Notes under the pieces: model-generated | Told to the model about the DNA's origin: nothing | The model's input: only the letters and a program-made list of their open reading frames with translations | Databases searched by the model: none | Shown here: positions 30,279-38,986 of the stretch, piece after piece | Layout: the number at the start of each line of letters is the position of its first letter | How positions within the stretch are numbered: the stretch's first letter is position 1 | Program-made: the position numbers and the translations under genes | Origin: JALHOP01 sp964484195 | Lineage (GTDB): Bacteria; Myxococcota; XYA12-FULL-58-9; JALHOP01 | NCBI GenBank assembly: GCA_964484195.1 | Contig: CAZAER010000002.1 | Span: 62,001-126,000, forward strand | DNA length: 64,000 nt | Direction: 5' to 3'

Positions 30279-33200
30279 CTAGTTCTGAAACGGTGGGAGA
30301 GCACAGGTGCCGCCGGTGAACGTACCCGAGGTGCTCAACGTCCCCGTTAGCCGCGGAGCGAAGTACGCCGCGACGTCGCCGCCGGTGGTGAAGCCCGCGA
30401 GCTCGAAGGCCGCCGTCGTCTGGGTCAAGACCAAACCGTTCGGGTTGCCGCCAATAGCGCTGGTATCGAGGTCCAAGCAGACGTTCAGCTGATTCGAGGC
30501 GATGACCATGCCGTTCGCGCTCGTCAGCGAGGCGTTCAGCCCTTTCACCGTCAGATCGAGCCGGCCGGCCGCGGTCCCCGTGACTTGATAGCCACCGTTC
30601 GTGAACGGCCCCGCGAGGAGATCGACGTCATTGAAGAACGCGTTGACCTGAGCGTCGCCGACATCGAGCGAGAGTCCATGATTGTAGCCACCGACATCGA
30701 CGTCGTTGAGCTCCAAGTTCAGCGCATTGCCGGTGACGGCGAGCTTGATGGCGTCGGTGCCTGCTGCTCCGGAGTCGATGAAGGCGGAGCCGAGGATGCG
30801 AACCGCCGAGGCATCGGTTGCGGCCGCGCCGGTTTCGATCGTGATGTCGACGGCGTCGACGCTTGCGGCCACGACGTCGGTCGCGATCACGAACAAGCCG
30901 ATGCGCCCGTTGTCGGCTCCTCCCGCCGACGCGTTGACGACGAGACCTCGGCTCACGCGCTCGAACAGGGAGGAGATGATGATGATGCCGGACGCTTGGT
31001 TGGTCTGGACGAGGAGTGCGTCGGTTGCGTCCGTGATCACGACGTTGTTGATCTCGAGCGCATCACTGCTGGTGTTGGTGGCCGTGATTCCGATCGCGAA
31101 GTTGTCGATGGTGACGTTGTCGATGACGCCGCTGTTGCCCGCGACCGCGGCGATCGCCGGACCCGTGGTGATGGTGCCCGCGTCGATCTGGAAGCCGCTG
31201 ATACGACTGGTGCCGGCAAGGTTGAACGCGGTCGCTGCCGCCGGAACGATCGTCGGGCGGCCGATGGCCGGGAGCTCGGTCGAATCCGAGGCGTAGCCGT
31301 CGACGCCTTCTTCGTGTGGCTCGGTGCCATCTTGCAGCTCGAAGGCGACGTGGCTGCTGAGCACCGACGTTCCTTCAGGCAGCGTCATCAAGAGCGGAGT
31401 GTAGGGCGAGCTCGCGTCATAAACGTAGATGTACGTGCCGTAGTGCGAGCCTTGAGCCGCGGTGACTGCCTCTTCGATGGTGTCGAAGGGTGCGAGGAAG
31501 CTGCCATCCTGCGTCGTGCCGGCTCCATCTTTGTCGACGAACCAGATGACGCGGAAAATTCTGATGTTCACCGTGCCGGTCGCGGTGCCGCCGCTCGGGC
31601 TGGTGATTGCATAGGTGAAGCTGTCGGCGAGACCGCCGATGTTGTTGCCATCGAGATCGGTCTGGCGAGCGCCGACGCCCGTCGGCGGCGTGTAAGTGAA
31701 CGCGCCATTCGGCGACATCGTGATCTGGGCGCCGCGCGTCGACGTCGTGGTGGTCGTCGTCACCGTGGCGTTGGCCGGCGCATCGTTCGCCAGCACACCC
31801 GGTGCTGCGACGGTGCGAGGTACGTTGCCCTGCGCGTTGTAGCTATCGGCGTTGGCAACCAACGTGGGGGACGCGACGTTGATGGTGAGCGTGTGCGAAT
31901 CGGTGAGCGCGCCGCCGGTGCCGGTGGCTGCCTGATCGTCGATGACGAAGGTCAAGGTTGCGCTGCCCGAGAAGGCGCCCGCGTTCCATTGCAACATGTC
32001 GAGGTCGCCGTTGAGCTGGGCGAGCGTACCGGTGAGCACCACGGTTCCGGCCGTCGAGCTGTCGACGGTGTAGGCGGGCGTGCCGGTGAACGTGAATGTT
32101 CCCGCCGACGCCGTGACCGTGACCTTCACCTGGGCGGTGCCTGCGTCGAGGTCAGAGACGGTGATGGCGCTCGCGCCTTCGAAGGTCACGACCGCCGCGG
32201 TGGCGACGTCCACGGGCGACGCCGGGCCGGTGATCTCGGGCGCGTCGTTCACCGGAGCCACGGTGATGCCGCAGCTGTCGGTGTCGGTGAGGCCATTGCT
32301 CGTGCTGGTGAACGTGAGTGTGTCCGCTCCAGCGTAGTTCGTCGGCGCGCGATAGGTGAGGCCAGCGAGCGCGGCGTTGACGTTCGCGAACGTGCCGCTG
32401 AATGCGAGCGCTGCATCGGCGGTGCCGTCGCCGACGGTGAAGGAAAGACCCGTGGTGCCGCTCAGCGTGAGCAACCCTTGCGTGACGCCGAGCTCGACAG
32501 CGACGGTGGCACCACCCGGTGCGTTGGTGTCGGCGACCGAGATGACGTTCGCACCTTGGAAGGTGAAGGTCGCGTCTTCATCGACGGAGACCGTGTCGGG
32601 AATCGTGTTGAAGGGCGGGACGTCGGCGCCGGCCACCGCGACGCTGAAGGTCTCGGTGTCGGTAAGCGCGCCGCCGCTGCCCGTGGAGCCGCCGTCGTCC
32701 GCAATGATGGTCAGGGTGATCAGCTCGTCGAAGCCGCTCGGTGGGGTGACGACCATGCTGGCGAGCGCCGCGTTGACCGCCGCGAAGGCACCGCTGAAGG
32801 TCATCGACGCGTCGCTGGTGCCGTCGCCCGCGGTGAACGTGAGACCGGCGGTCGTCGAGAGGCTGATGGTGCCGTTGTCGGCGGAGAGCTGGACGCCCAT
32901 CGAGGCGGCGTCGATGTCGGCGATGCTGACGGTCGCGTCGCCCGTGAAGGTGAACGGCGTGTTCGACCCGGTGTTCTGCGGCGCTGGGACGCGCGCATCC
33001 GGCGGATCGTTGACCGGGCTCACCGTCAGCGTCAGCGTCGTGCCCACCGTCGAGGTGCCGTCGGAGATGGTGAGGCCGATGGCGAGGCTACCCGAGAGGT
33101 TGGGGAGCGGCGTGATGTCCTGACCGCTCACGAGATAACCGCTGCCGCTCGCGATGGTGATGGTGAGCTGGCTGACGCCGCTGTCGACGTCGCTCACGCC

Positions 33201-33626
33201 GAGGTTTGCTGCCGTCAGGTGGATCGAGCTGTCTTCATCGATGACGAGGGCGGGCGGGGCGGCAATGGACGGCGGATCGTTTACCGGCACTACCGTGATG
33301 CTCACCGTCGCGGTCAGCGACCTCTCGTCGTCGGCGACCCGCACGGTGGCGCTGTCGGTTCCCGAGTAGTTCAGCGCCGGCGTATAAACGAAGATCGCGC
33401 CGTTGAGCTCCAGGGTGCCGTGCGTCGGCTCTTCCTCGATGGTGATGCGCAAGGCGCCAAACTGGCCGCTCGCCGAGATGCCGCCGGAGATCGGCGTGTC
33501 CTCCGCGGTCGTGAGGCTAGCGTCGTCGACGGTGAGCTCGCTCCCGAGGTCATCGTCCTTGTCGTTGCAGGCCGTAGAGGCGACGAGGAACGCACCAACG
33601 AGGAAAAGACGAAGAGATCGCAGCAC
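30279..33626 (-). CDS. Giant cadherin-like-repeat/beta-helix lipoprotein, copy B
   Basis: About 1115 residues from a GTG at 33626, with AAAGG eight bases upstream; longer readings from 33635 or 33686 spoil the signal peptide. Lipobox STAC then Asn-Asp-Lys-Asp. It has the same plan as copy A, with one or two more cadherin-like modules (TAEDTPISGG, VNDPPSIA, VNDPPDAR, VNDAPEITG), the same VCBS-like unit (GVLANDAPANA, NGAFTYTPP) and the same junction WFVDKDGAGTTQDGS. A beta-helix region and a closing CLDLDTSAIGGN...YFAPR segment follow. Only 5 bases separate it from copy A, so they form an operon and arose by tandem duplication. Confidence 0.85.
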   Translation of the reverse strand: MLRSLRLFLVGAFLVASTACNDKDDDLGSELTVDDASLTTAEDTPISGGISASGQFGALRITIEEEPTHGTLELNGAIFVYTPALNYSGTDSATVRVADDERSLTATVSITVVPVNDPPSIAAPPALVIDEDSSIHLTAANLGVSDVDSGVSQLTITIASGSGYLVSGQDITPLPNLSGSLAIGLTISDGTSTVGTTLTLTVSPVNDPPDARVPAPQNTGSNTPFTFTGDATVSIADIDAASMGVQLSADNGTISLSTTAGLTFTAGDGTSDASMTFSGAFAAVNAALASMVVTPPSGFDELITLTIIADDGGSTGSGGALTDTETFSVAVAGADVPPFNTIPDTVSVDEDATFTFQGANVISVADTNAPGGATVAVELGVTQGLLTLSGTTGLSFTVGDGTADAALAFSGTFANVNAALAGLTYRAPTNYAGADTLTFTSTSNGLTDTDSCGITVAPVNDAPEITGPASPVDVATAAVVTFEGASAITVSDLDAGTAQVKVTVTASAGTFTFTGTPAYTVDSSTAGTVVLTGTLAQLNGDLDMLQWNAGAFSGSATLTFVIDDQAATGTGGALTDSHTLTINVASPTLVANADSYNAQGNVPRTVAAPGVLANDAPANATVTTTTTTSTRGAQITMSPNGAFTYTPPTGVGARQTDLDGNNIGGLADSFTYAITSPSGGTATGTVNIRIFRVIWFVDKDGAGTTQDGSFLAPFDTIEEAVTAAQGSHYGTYIYVYDASSPYTPLLMTLPEGTSVLSSHVAFELQDGTEPHEEGVDGYASDSTELPAIGRPTIVPAAATAFNLAGTSRISGFQIDAGTITTGPAIAAVAGNSGVIDNVTIDNFAIGITATNTSSDALEINNVVITDATDALLVQTNQASGIIIISSLFERVSRGLVVNASAGGADNGRIGLFVIATDVVAASVDAVDITIETGAAATDASAVRILGSAFIDSGAAGTDAIKLAVTGNALNLELNDVDVGGYNHGLSLDVGDAQVNAFFNDVDLLAGPFTNGGYQVTGTAAGRLDLTVKGLNASLTSANGMVIASNQLNVCLDLDTSAIGGNPNGLVLTQTTAAFELAGFTTGGDVAAYFAPRLTGTLSTSGTFTGGTCALPPFQN

Positions 33627-33707
33627 AGCGCGCACCTTTGGCCGGAGTAGGGGGCAACAAATGCCCGATTGACTTTGGTCTTCCAACCCCCTTTCTGATG
33701 GTTCCCG

Positions 33708-34424
33708 ATGACCCCTCGCATTCTGCTCGCCCTCGTTCTCTTCTCCACCGCCTGCGGCGAGGTGTTCGACCGGCCGAAAACCATCGGCATGACCGACGCG
33801 GTCGGCGTCGCTGCGGGGGGTGAGGGTGCCATCCGGGGCATCATTCGTTTCCCGGGCGAGATCGGGGTCGATCGCCGCATCACCCTGACCCTCGTGGCGC
33901 AGGCGTATGCGACCTCGCGCAGCGCCGAGGTCACCAGCGGTAATGACGTTCGTTTCGTGATCAGTGGCCTGCCGGATGGCAACTACGCGGTGGGAGCTGC
34001 CCTCGACGTCGATGGCGATGGTGAGCTCGACGAAGAAGACTGGGCGGGCTTCAGTGGGGGCACCAAGGCCTCGCCCACCTTGCGCCGCGGCAACGCCGCT
34101 ACCGTCGCCGTGATTGCCGGCGAGGGAGAGATCGACGTCGAGCTCGGTGTGATCGGCTCATGTTTGTTACCGCTCGGCTCGAGCTGCGCGTCCGACTCGG
34201 ATTGCCGCTACGTGAGCTGCGATTGCCCGGCGCATCCGCAGACCGCGACTGCTTCCAAAGAGGTCTTCTACCTGCCGACCTGCTCGAGCGGCACACGGGT
34301 TTGCAGCCTGACGAGTGTCTCGGATTGCGATGCCGCTTGTGAGCCGGCCCCAGGACCCGATCTCGCGACTGGCCCGTGTTTGCGCGACCTCTATCTCACG
34401 ACCGTCGAAGCAGACTCCGATTAG
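33708..34424 (+). CDS. Small Cys-rich lipoprotein with one EF-hand/dockerin-like loop
   Basis: 238 residues. The signal peptide LLALVLFSTAC gives a lipoprotein. A beta-rich domain (AIRGIIRFPGE, LTLVAQAYATS, FVISGLPDGNYAVGAALD) with the calcium-loop-like DVDGDGELDEEDW resembles pre-albumin-like or SdrD-B-type modules. The C-terminal third is Cys-rich (CASDSDCRYVSCDCP, CSSGTRVCSLTSVSDCDAACEP), presumably disulfide-stabilised. The gene is divergent from copy B of the giant lipoproteins and shares stop bases TTAG with the convergent gene at 34421. It is probably part of the surface-protein block. Confidence 0.8.
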   Translation: MTPRILLALVLFSTACGEVFDRPKTIGMTDAVGVAAGGEGAIRGIIRFPGEIGVDRRITLTLVAQAYATSRSAEVTSGNDVRFVISGLPDGNYAVGAALDVDGDGELDEEDWAGFSGGTKASPTLRRGNAATVAVIAGEGEIDVELGVIGSCLLPLGSSCASDSDCRYVSCDCPAHPQTATASKEVFYLPTCSSGTRVCSLTSVSDCDAACEPAPGPDLATGPCLRDLYLTTVEADSD

Positions 34425-34735
34425 GCGCGCATCGCGGTGAGGTTCGGACCACCGCGCTCTTGCAGCTTCTGCATGCGCTGGCGTGGCACCACCAGTGCGT
34501 CGACGCAGGCGCGAAGCCATGCGCAGACCACGGTGTAGTCCATCTCGTTGAGGATGCCGGTCGCGTACGCTTCCTTGAACGCCTGGCTCACGTAGCGCAG
34601 CTCGTCGAGCGTGATGTGACCATCGCGCAGGAGCTTTCGGCCGAGCTCGGCGCGCCGCTTCGAGGACGCTTTGCCGTCTCGGAGCAGGGCGACGAACGCT
34701 TTGAGCTTCGGCGGATCGAACGTAAATGCGCTCAT
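34421..34735 (-). CDS. Unknown small helical protein
   Basis: 104 residues, no signal peptide or membrane segment. Predicted mostly helical with many Lys and Arg (PPKLKAFVALLRDGKASSKR, ELGRKLLRDGHITLDELRYV, EMDYTVVCAWLRACVDAL). The segment LRDGHITLDELRYV has the G-x-I-x-x-x-E spacing of a worn EF-hand, like its neighbour. Its start overlaps the stop of the gene at 34732 by 4 bases (ATGA), so the two are coupled. They may form a complex or a protein/chaperone pair; that is inference. Confidence 0.65.
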   Translation of the reverse strand: MSAFTFDPPKLKAFVALLRDGKASSKRRAELGRKLLRDGHITLDELRYVSQAFKEAYATGILNEMDYTVVCAWLRACVDALVVPRQRMQKLQERGGPNLTAMRA

Positions 34736-35592
34736 AACATCTCGCGGCGGGGCGGGTTCACGTCGGCAACCTGGCGATTGATGCCGATGTCGGTCAGCGT
34801 CGTCGCCAGGCGATCGTTGACGTCGGTGCGGCGGACGTTCAAGCGGGCGCGGCCTTCGACGCCTTGATCTTCTTCGTCGAGGCGGCGGCGCATGACCTGC
34901 GTCTCGATGTCTTCCGCAGGATCGTTGCGTTCGAGGCGCTCTGCGGCGGGCCGGCGATCGTTCGTGATCGCGGTGGGCTCGTCATTCACCCCATCACCGC
35001 CTTCGAGGACGTTGATGTAGAGGCGAGCCATCTCGTCGAGTCCGTTGGAGCGGCCACCGCTATAGCGGGCGGAGAGCTCGCGCTCGAGGGCACCGACGCC
35101 GTCTTTGTACTCTTCGTCGGTGAGCGCGCCTTTGTCGTGCATGTCTTGCAGACCGGCGTACATCGACGACATCTCGAGCAGGGTCACCTGGCCGTCTTTG
35201 CTCGCCTTCTCGAAGATGTCGTTCCACTCGGCGCTGTCGATGCTGCCGTCTTTGGCGGCATCTTGGGCGGTGAGCGCGATGTCGAGGGCGCCCAGCATGT
35301 CCGCCATGAACTCGGTCCAGGCGTTGGCGTTCTGGGTGACGAAGGCGTCGTTCGGCGCGGTGACTGCGGCGCTGCCCGTGCTGGTCCCGGTCGTCGACGT
35401 CGAACCGGTGTTGATGCGGTTTTGACCGTTCGCGAGGTCGCTGCCGCGGGTGCCGTCGAGGGTGCGGCGGACGTTCTGGGCGCGCTCGTCTTGCTCGATG
35501 CGCGAGAGGGAGAGGTCGGTGCCGTCGCCCCGGATGCCGCGATTGGCGCTGCTGACCGGTTGGATGAGGCGAAGATCGCTGTTGTTAGCCAT
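34732..35592 (-). CDS. Unknown signal-less protein with degenerate EF-hand region
   Basis: 286 residues; ATG at 35592 with AAAGG six bases upstream. Residues 1-85 are polar, Thr/Ser/Arg/Asn-rich and probably disordered (MANNSDLRLIQPVSSANRG...). A central helical domain contains two EF-hand-like loops, AAKDGSIDSAEW and SKDGQVTLLEM. Each has the Gly, the following Ile/Val and the final Glu, but not all Asp ligands, so calcium binding is uncertain. The C-terminal 80 residues are Arg/Asp/Glu-rich and disordered. Coupled to the small gene at 34421 and divergent from the unknown 718-residue protein at 35778. No Sec signal. Confidence 0.7.
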   Translation of the reverse strand: MANNSDLRLIQPVSSANRGIRGDGTDLSLSRIEQDERAQNVRRTLDGTRGSDLANGQNRINTGSTSTTGTSTGSAAVTAPNDAFVTQNANAWTEFMADMLGALDIALTAQDAAKDGSIDSAEWNDIFEKASKDGQVTLLEMSSMYAGLQDMHDKGALTDEEYKDGVGALERELSARYSGGRSNGLDEMARLYINVLEGGDGVNDEPTAITNDRRPAAERLERNDPAEDIETQVMRRRLDEEDQGVEGRARLNVRRTDVNDRLATTLTDIGINRQVADVNPPRREML

Positions 35593-35777
35593 TGAGCACC
35601 TTTGACGAGGTCCGACTCAGCGATGGTGGACGCGGGGTCGGTCGTGGTCTTCGTACATACACGCCTCGGGTTCCGGGCGGCTCGCCTGTCACGCCCTCGA
35701 AGCCAATTGCTGCACAACTTCAGGGGAGTTGCTGCGATGATTGACGAGATGAGCCTGATTTCGCGAGGTTGCCTGCG

Positions 35778-37934
35778 ATGACCGTGATTCGGCGCGAAGG
35801 CCAAGTTGGTGCATCGACGCCTCTGTCCGCGCAACTGGTCCCTGCCGGTACGACCAATACGGAGCGCACGCTGCTCCGCGAGCCCAACGCTCCGCTCATC
35901 GCCAAGATCGATGCCCCCAGCGCTAGTCGGTCGCTCGCTACCGTCGAAGAACGCCTGGTCGGAACGCTCAACGAGCTCACCTGGAAGCGCCTCGCCACCC
36001 TCAACCTGGCCCGCCGCTCGGTCTCCAGCATGTTGTCGGCGCCGGCGGCTCTCGGTCTCATCGCCCCGCTCATGTACGGCGGCACCGAGCCGGAGCTCGC
36101 GCGCGTCCAGGGATCGCTGGGACTGTCCGACGTTTCGCCGGCCGAGTTTCTCAGCACGGTAAGGGGCGTCCTCGAGCGCAGCAAGGTGCGCACGGCGCTT
36201 TGGGCGCGGCCCGACTTTGTCGTCGACAAAGACTTCGCCGAGCGCGTGCAGGGGCAGCTCGGCACCGAGATCGAAACCGTCGAGCCAGCGGCCGCCAAGG
36301 GGCGCATCGACAGCTGGCTGTTCAACGGTACCCACGGACGCGCGCGCGATCTCGCAGAGCCGGATGCGCTCGACAAGGCGGCCATGGTGCCGTCGAGTCT
36401 CGTCGCCCTCGATCCGTTGTGGGCGAGCGCTTTCAAGATCGCCGACACCATCGCCGAATACCCGTTCGTCAAAGCGGACGGCCGGGCGGTGGCCGTGCGC
36501 ATGATGACCGGCGAGCTGCCTTGCCACTCGGTGGCGACCGGCGACTACCGCGCGGCGCGCATCCAGCTCGAGAACAATCTCTCGTTCATCTGCATCGTGC
36601 CGGCCGAAGAAGTGCCGATGGAAGGTTTGGTCCGGGACATCGGGAGTGTCTCGGGGATGGAGCGCTTCCTTTCGAGCCTCCAGCCCAACACGGGCACCCT
36701 CTACATTCCCAAGATCGACATCGAGGCGCGCTCGGATGGCGGCGGTTTGCTCAACGACGAGACCCGCGGTCCGTACAGCGCCATTGGCTCGCGCAAGGTC
36801 GAGCTCGAAGGCAGCGGTCACGAGGTTTCGACCATGCGTTTCAGCGAGCCCGGGATCACCATCGGTGGCGGGGCGGTCGCGAAATTCTGGTCAGGCAAGC
36901 TGCCGGCGTCGATGACGCCGCGGGTCGAGATTCTCGAGGCCAATCGGCCGTTCCTCTACGTGGTGCGTGACGACATGAATGGCCTCATCGTCGGCGCGGG
37001 TGTCTACGAAGGGCCCGCCGATCCGCCTCTCAAAGTGACCTTGGAGCGTCAGCTCGATCTCGGAGCGCAAGGGTACGTCTCGGCCGCGAGCGGGCTCGTG
37101 CGTGTCGGTCAGCGGGATTGGGTGGTGGCCGACGACGAGAACTTCATGGCGTCGTTCCCGGTCGCTGGTGGCCCAGGTCAGACGCTGCGCGTCTTCCCCG
37201 GCGAGCTCCCGGAAGACCCCAAGGAGCGCAAGGCGCAGAAGCCCGACCTCGAGGCGCTGTTGCACCTGCCGCGCGCGCTCACGCATGCCCCTCACGACCT
37301 ACTGGTTGCGATTCCGTCGGGCTCCAAGGAGAACCGCCATCGCGGAGTCGTGGTTCCGCTCACACCCGAAGGCGAAGCCCACGGCAGCGTGCAAGAGGTC
37401 GACTGGTCGCTCTTGAACGCCGAGCTCGGCAAACGTTTTCCGAAGCTCAACATCGAGGGCGCTTGCGTCATCGGTGAGCGCATCCGCCTGAGTCAGCGCG
37501 GCAACGGCAAGAAGAACATCAGCGCCATCGTCGACCTCGATCTCAAAGAAGTGGTCGCGGCGATCACCGGCAAGAAGCCCATCCCGCCGTCGTCGGTGCG
37601 CAACGTCAGAGTGATCGATCTCGGCAAAGAGCGCGGTGTGCCGTGGACCATCACCGACCTCGCGGCGCTCCCGGACGGACGCATGTTGTTCACGGCAGCG
37701 GTCGAGGACAGCGCCAATGTCGTCAAGGACGGTGCCGTGCTCGCCGCGGGCATCGGCATCCTCAACCGCGATGGCAGCGTCGCCTATATGCGACGCATCG
37801 AGCCCTTGGTGAAGCTCGAGGGTCTCGCGATCTTGGGCGTGCACGGTGGGGCGGTCGATATCGCGGCGGTTAGCGACGGCGACGATCGCAACATCCCCTC
37901 CGGCTTCTATACCACCAGCATCGCGATCTCTTAG
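35778..37934 (+). CDS. Large unknown signal-less protein
   Basis: 718 residues from the ATG at 35778 (GAGG nine bases upstream). Not a recognised family. The N-terminus (MTVIRREGQVGASTPLSAQL...) is polar and disordered-looking, with no Sec signal. A moderately hydrophobic stretch (SVSSMLSAPAALGLIAPLMYGG, about 80-101) follows, then a long mixed alpha/beta body. The C-terminal half is rich in beta strands with repeated short hydrophobic runs (VIDLGKERGVPWTITDLAAL, GRMLFTAAVEDSANVVKDGA, GLAILGVHGGAVDIAAVSDG), hinting at a beta-propeller-like or multi-sheet fold. Its stop shares TTAG with the convergent hydrolase gene. Divergent from the pair 34421/34732. Confidence 0.68.
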   Translation: MTVIRREGQVGASTPLSAQLVPAGTTNTERTLLREPNAPLIAKIDAPSASRSLATVEERLVGTLNELTWKRLATLNLARRSVSSMLSAPAALGLIAPLMYGGTEPELARVQGSLGLSDVSPAEFLSTVRGVLERSKVRTALWARPDFVVDKDFAERVQGQLGTEIETVEPAAAKGRIDSWLFNGTHGRARDLAEPDALDKAAMVPSSLVALDPLWASAFKIADTIAEYPFVKADGRAVAVRMMTGELPCHSVATGDYRAARIQLENNLSFICIVPAEEVPMEGLVRDIGSVSGMERFLSSLQPNTGTLYIPKIDIEARSDGGGLLNDETRGPYSAIGSRKVELEGSGHEVSTMRFSEPGITIGGGAVAKFWSGKLPASMTPRVEILEANRPFLYVVRDDMNGLIVGAGVYEGPADPPLKVTLERQLDLGAQGYVSAASGLVRVGQRDWVVADDENFMASFPVAGGPGQTLRVFPGELPEDPKERKAQKPDLEALLHLPRALTHAPHDLLVAIPSGSKENRHRGVVVPLTPEGEAHGSVQEVDWSLLNAELGKRFPKLNIEGACVIGERIRLSQRGNGKKNISAIVDLDLKEVVAAITGKKPIPPSSVRNVRVIDLGKERGVPWTITDLAALPDGRMLFTAAVEDSANVVKDGAVLAAGIGILNRDGSVAYMRRIEPLVKLEGLAILGVHGGAVDIAAVSDGDDRNIPSGFYTTSIAIS

Positions 37935-38887
37935 CGCCGCTCGAGGCTCGCGTGTCCGCGGCTGCAGCTCTCGACCGCTTCAGCGGACAGCGATGCGGCG
38001 CCGTCGTGTTTGCGCATGGTGCCGTCGATGAACGCTAGCGCGGCGCGCTGCACCAGCTCGTAGACGTCGTGCTCCTTGTTTCGCGCCGTGAACGACATGT
38101 GTGTGCCTTCCTGGATGCGTAGGAGGAGCTTGTCGCCGCCGCTCATGTGCAGAAAGGGCTCGCGCCGCCACTCCGGCGAGTCGTCGATCATGGTCGTGCC
38201 ATCGAGGTCGCCGGTCATCAGGAGAAGCGGGCGGTCGATCGTGTCCCACGAGCGAGCATCGAGACCGAACCAGCGCGGACCTTGTGGCGACATCGCAACC
38301 ACGGAGACGACGCGTGGGTCGCGGCGGTCGCGTCGCTCACTGGTGCGGGGATCGACGTAGGTGGTGCCCGCGAATGCCATGGTGGTGAAGGCGCCGAAGG
38401 AGTGGCCGACGAGCGCTATATGTTTGCCGTCGAGGGCTAGCTGGCCCGGTAGCTTGTCCATGAGCAGCGCCACGTCGCTGAAGCGGTCATCCCAGTTTTC
38501 CGCTTGGGTCTCGCTCGCCTCGAGGGCTTTCCAACAGTCAGTGGGCTTTTCGCCATGGGAACAGACGCGAGCTCTCATCGATGCCCGGTGCTCGACGACC
38601 GCGACCGCGTAGTTGCTCGCTGCCAGGGTCCGCGCCAGCGGATCAGCATCGCCGAGATCGGCATCGAGGCCCGGGCTGAACACGATCAAGCGGGTCTCGC
38701 CGTTCATTGTCGCCGGTGTGAAGACGCGCGCCCGGACGGCGAAATCGCGCGTCGAGTCGCGGACCTGCAGGTCTTTCACAACGACCGCCTGGGTACCGCG
38801 GGTGGCTAGCTGCGAGCAGTCATAGCGGGCCGCACACGCCGGGCCAACCGCCACTACGACAGCCAAAAATCGAATCGAACGAAACAT
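37931..38887 (-). CDS. Exported alpha/beta hydrolase (PAF-acetylhydrolase/dienelactone-hydrolase type)
   Basis: 318 residues from the ATG at 38887. The N-terminal hydrophobic segment (FLAVVVAVGPACAA) is a signal peptide; a lipobox reading (GPAC) is possible but imperfect. The nucleophile elbow is GHSFG in HIALVGHSFGAFTTMAF, with an oxyanion-side strand in LIVFSPGLDADLG. Later PLLLMTGDLDGTTM and the His in QEGTHMSF complete a Ser-Asp-His triad at family spacing. Substrate unknown, probably an ester in the periplasm. An upstream reading to 38971 would bury the signal peptide, so it was rejected. Confidence 0.85.
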   Translation of the reverse strand: MFRSIRFLAVVVAVGPACAARYDCSQLATRGTQAVVVKDLQVRDSTRDFAVRARVFTPATMNGETRLIVFSPGLDADLGDADPLARTLAASNYAVAVVEHRASMRARVCSHGEKPTDCWKALEASETQAENWDDRFSDVALLMDKLPGQLALDGKHIALVGHSFGAFTTMAFAGTTYVDPRTSERRDRRDPRVVSVVAMSPQGPRWFGLDARSWDTIDRPLLLMTGDLDGTTMIDDSPEWRREPFLHMSGGDKLLLRIQEGTHMSFTARNKEHDVYELVQRAALAFIDGTMRKHDGAASLSAEAVESCSRGHASLERR

Positions 38888-38986
38888 CTCTACAACGCTC
38901 ACGATAATGGCCGACGCAAGAGTTTCCCACTCCGGCGCGCCCCAGCGTCCTCGTAGCACAAAATCCCACAATTAGGACTTACTCCG

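Noticed and set aside
30585..33650. A 1021-codon open frame on the plus strand opposite the second giant lipoprotein gene
   Set aside because: The product is Arg/Asp/Gly-rich with no domains or signal, and it mirrors the coding strand's codon pattern. In GC-rich repeat genes such antisense frames stay open by base composition. The minus-strand protein has clear domains and a lipobox.
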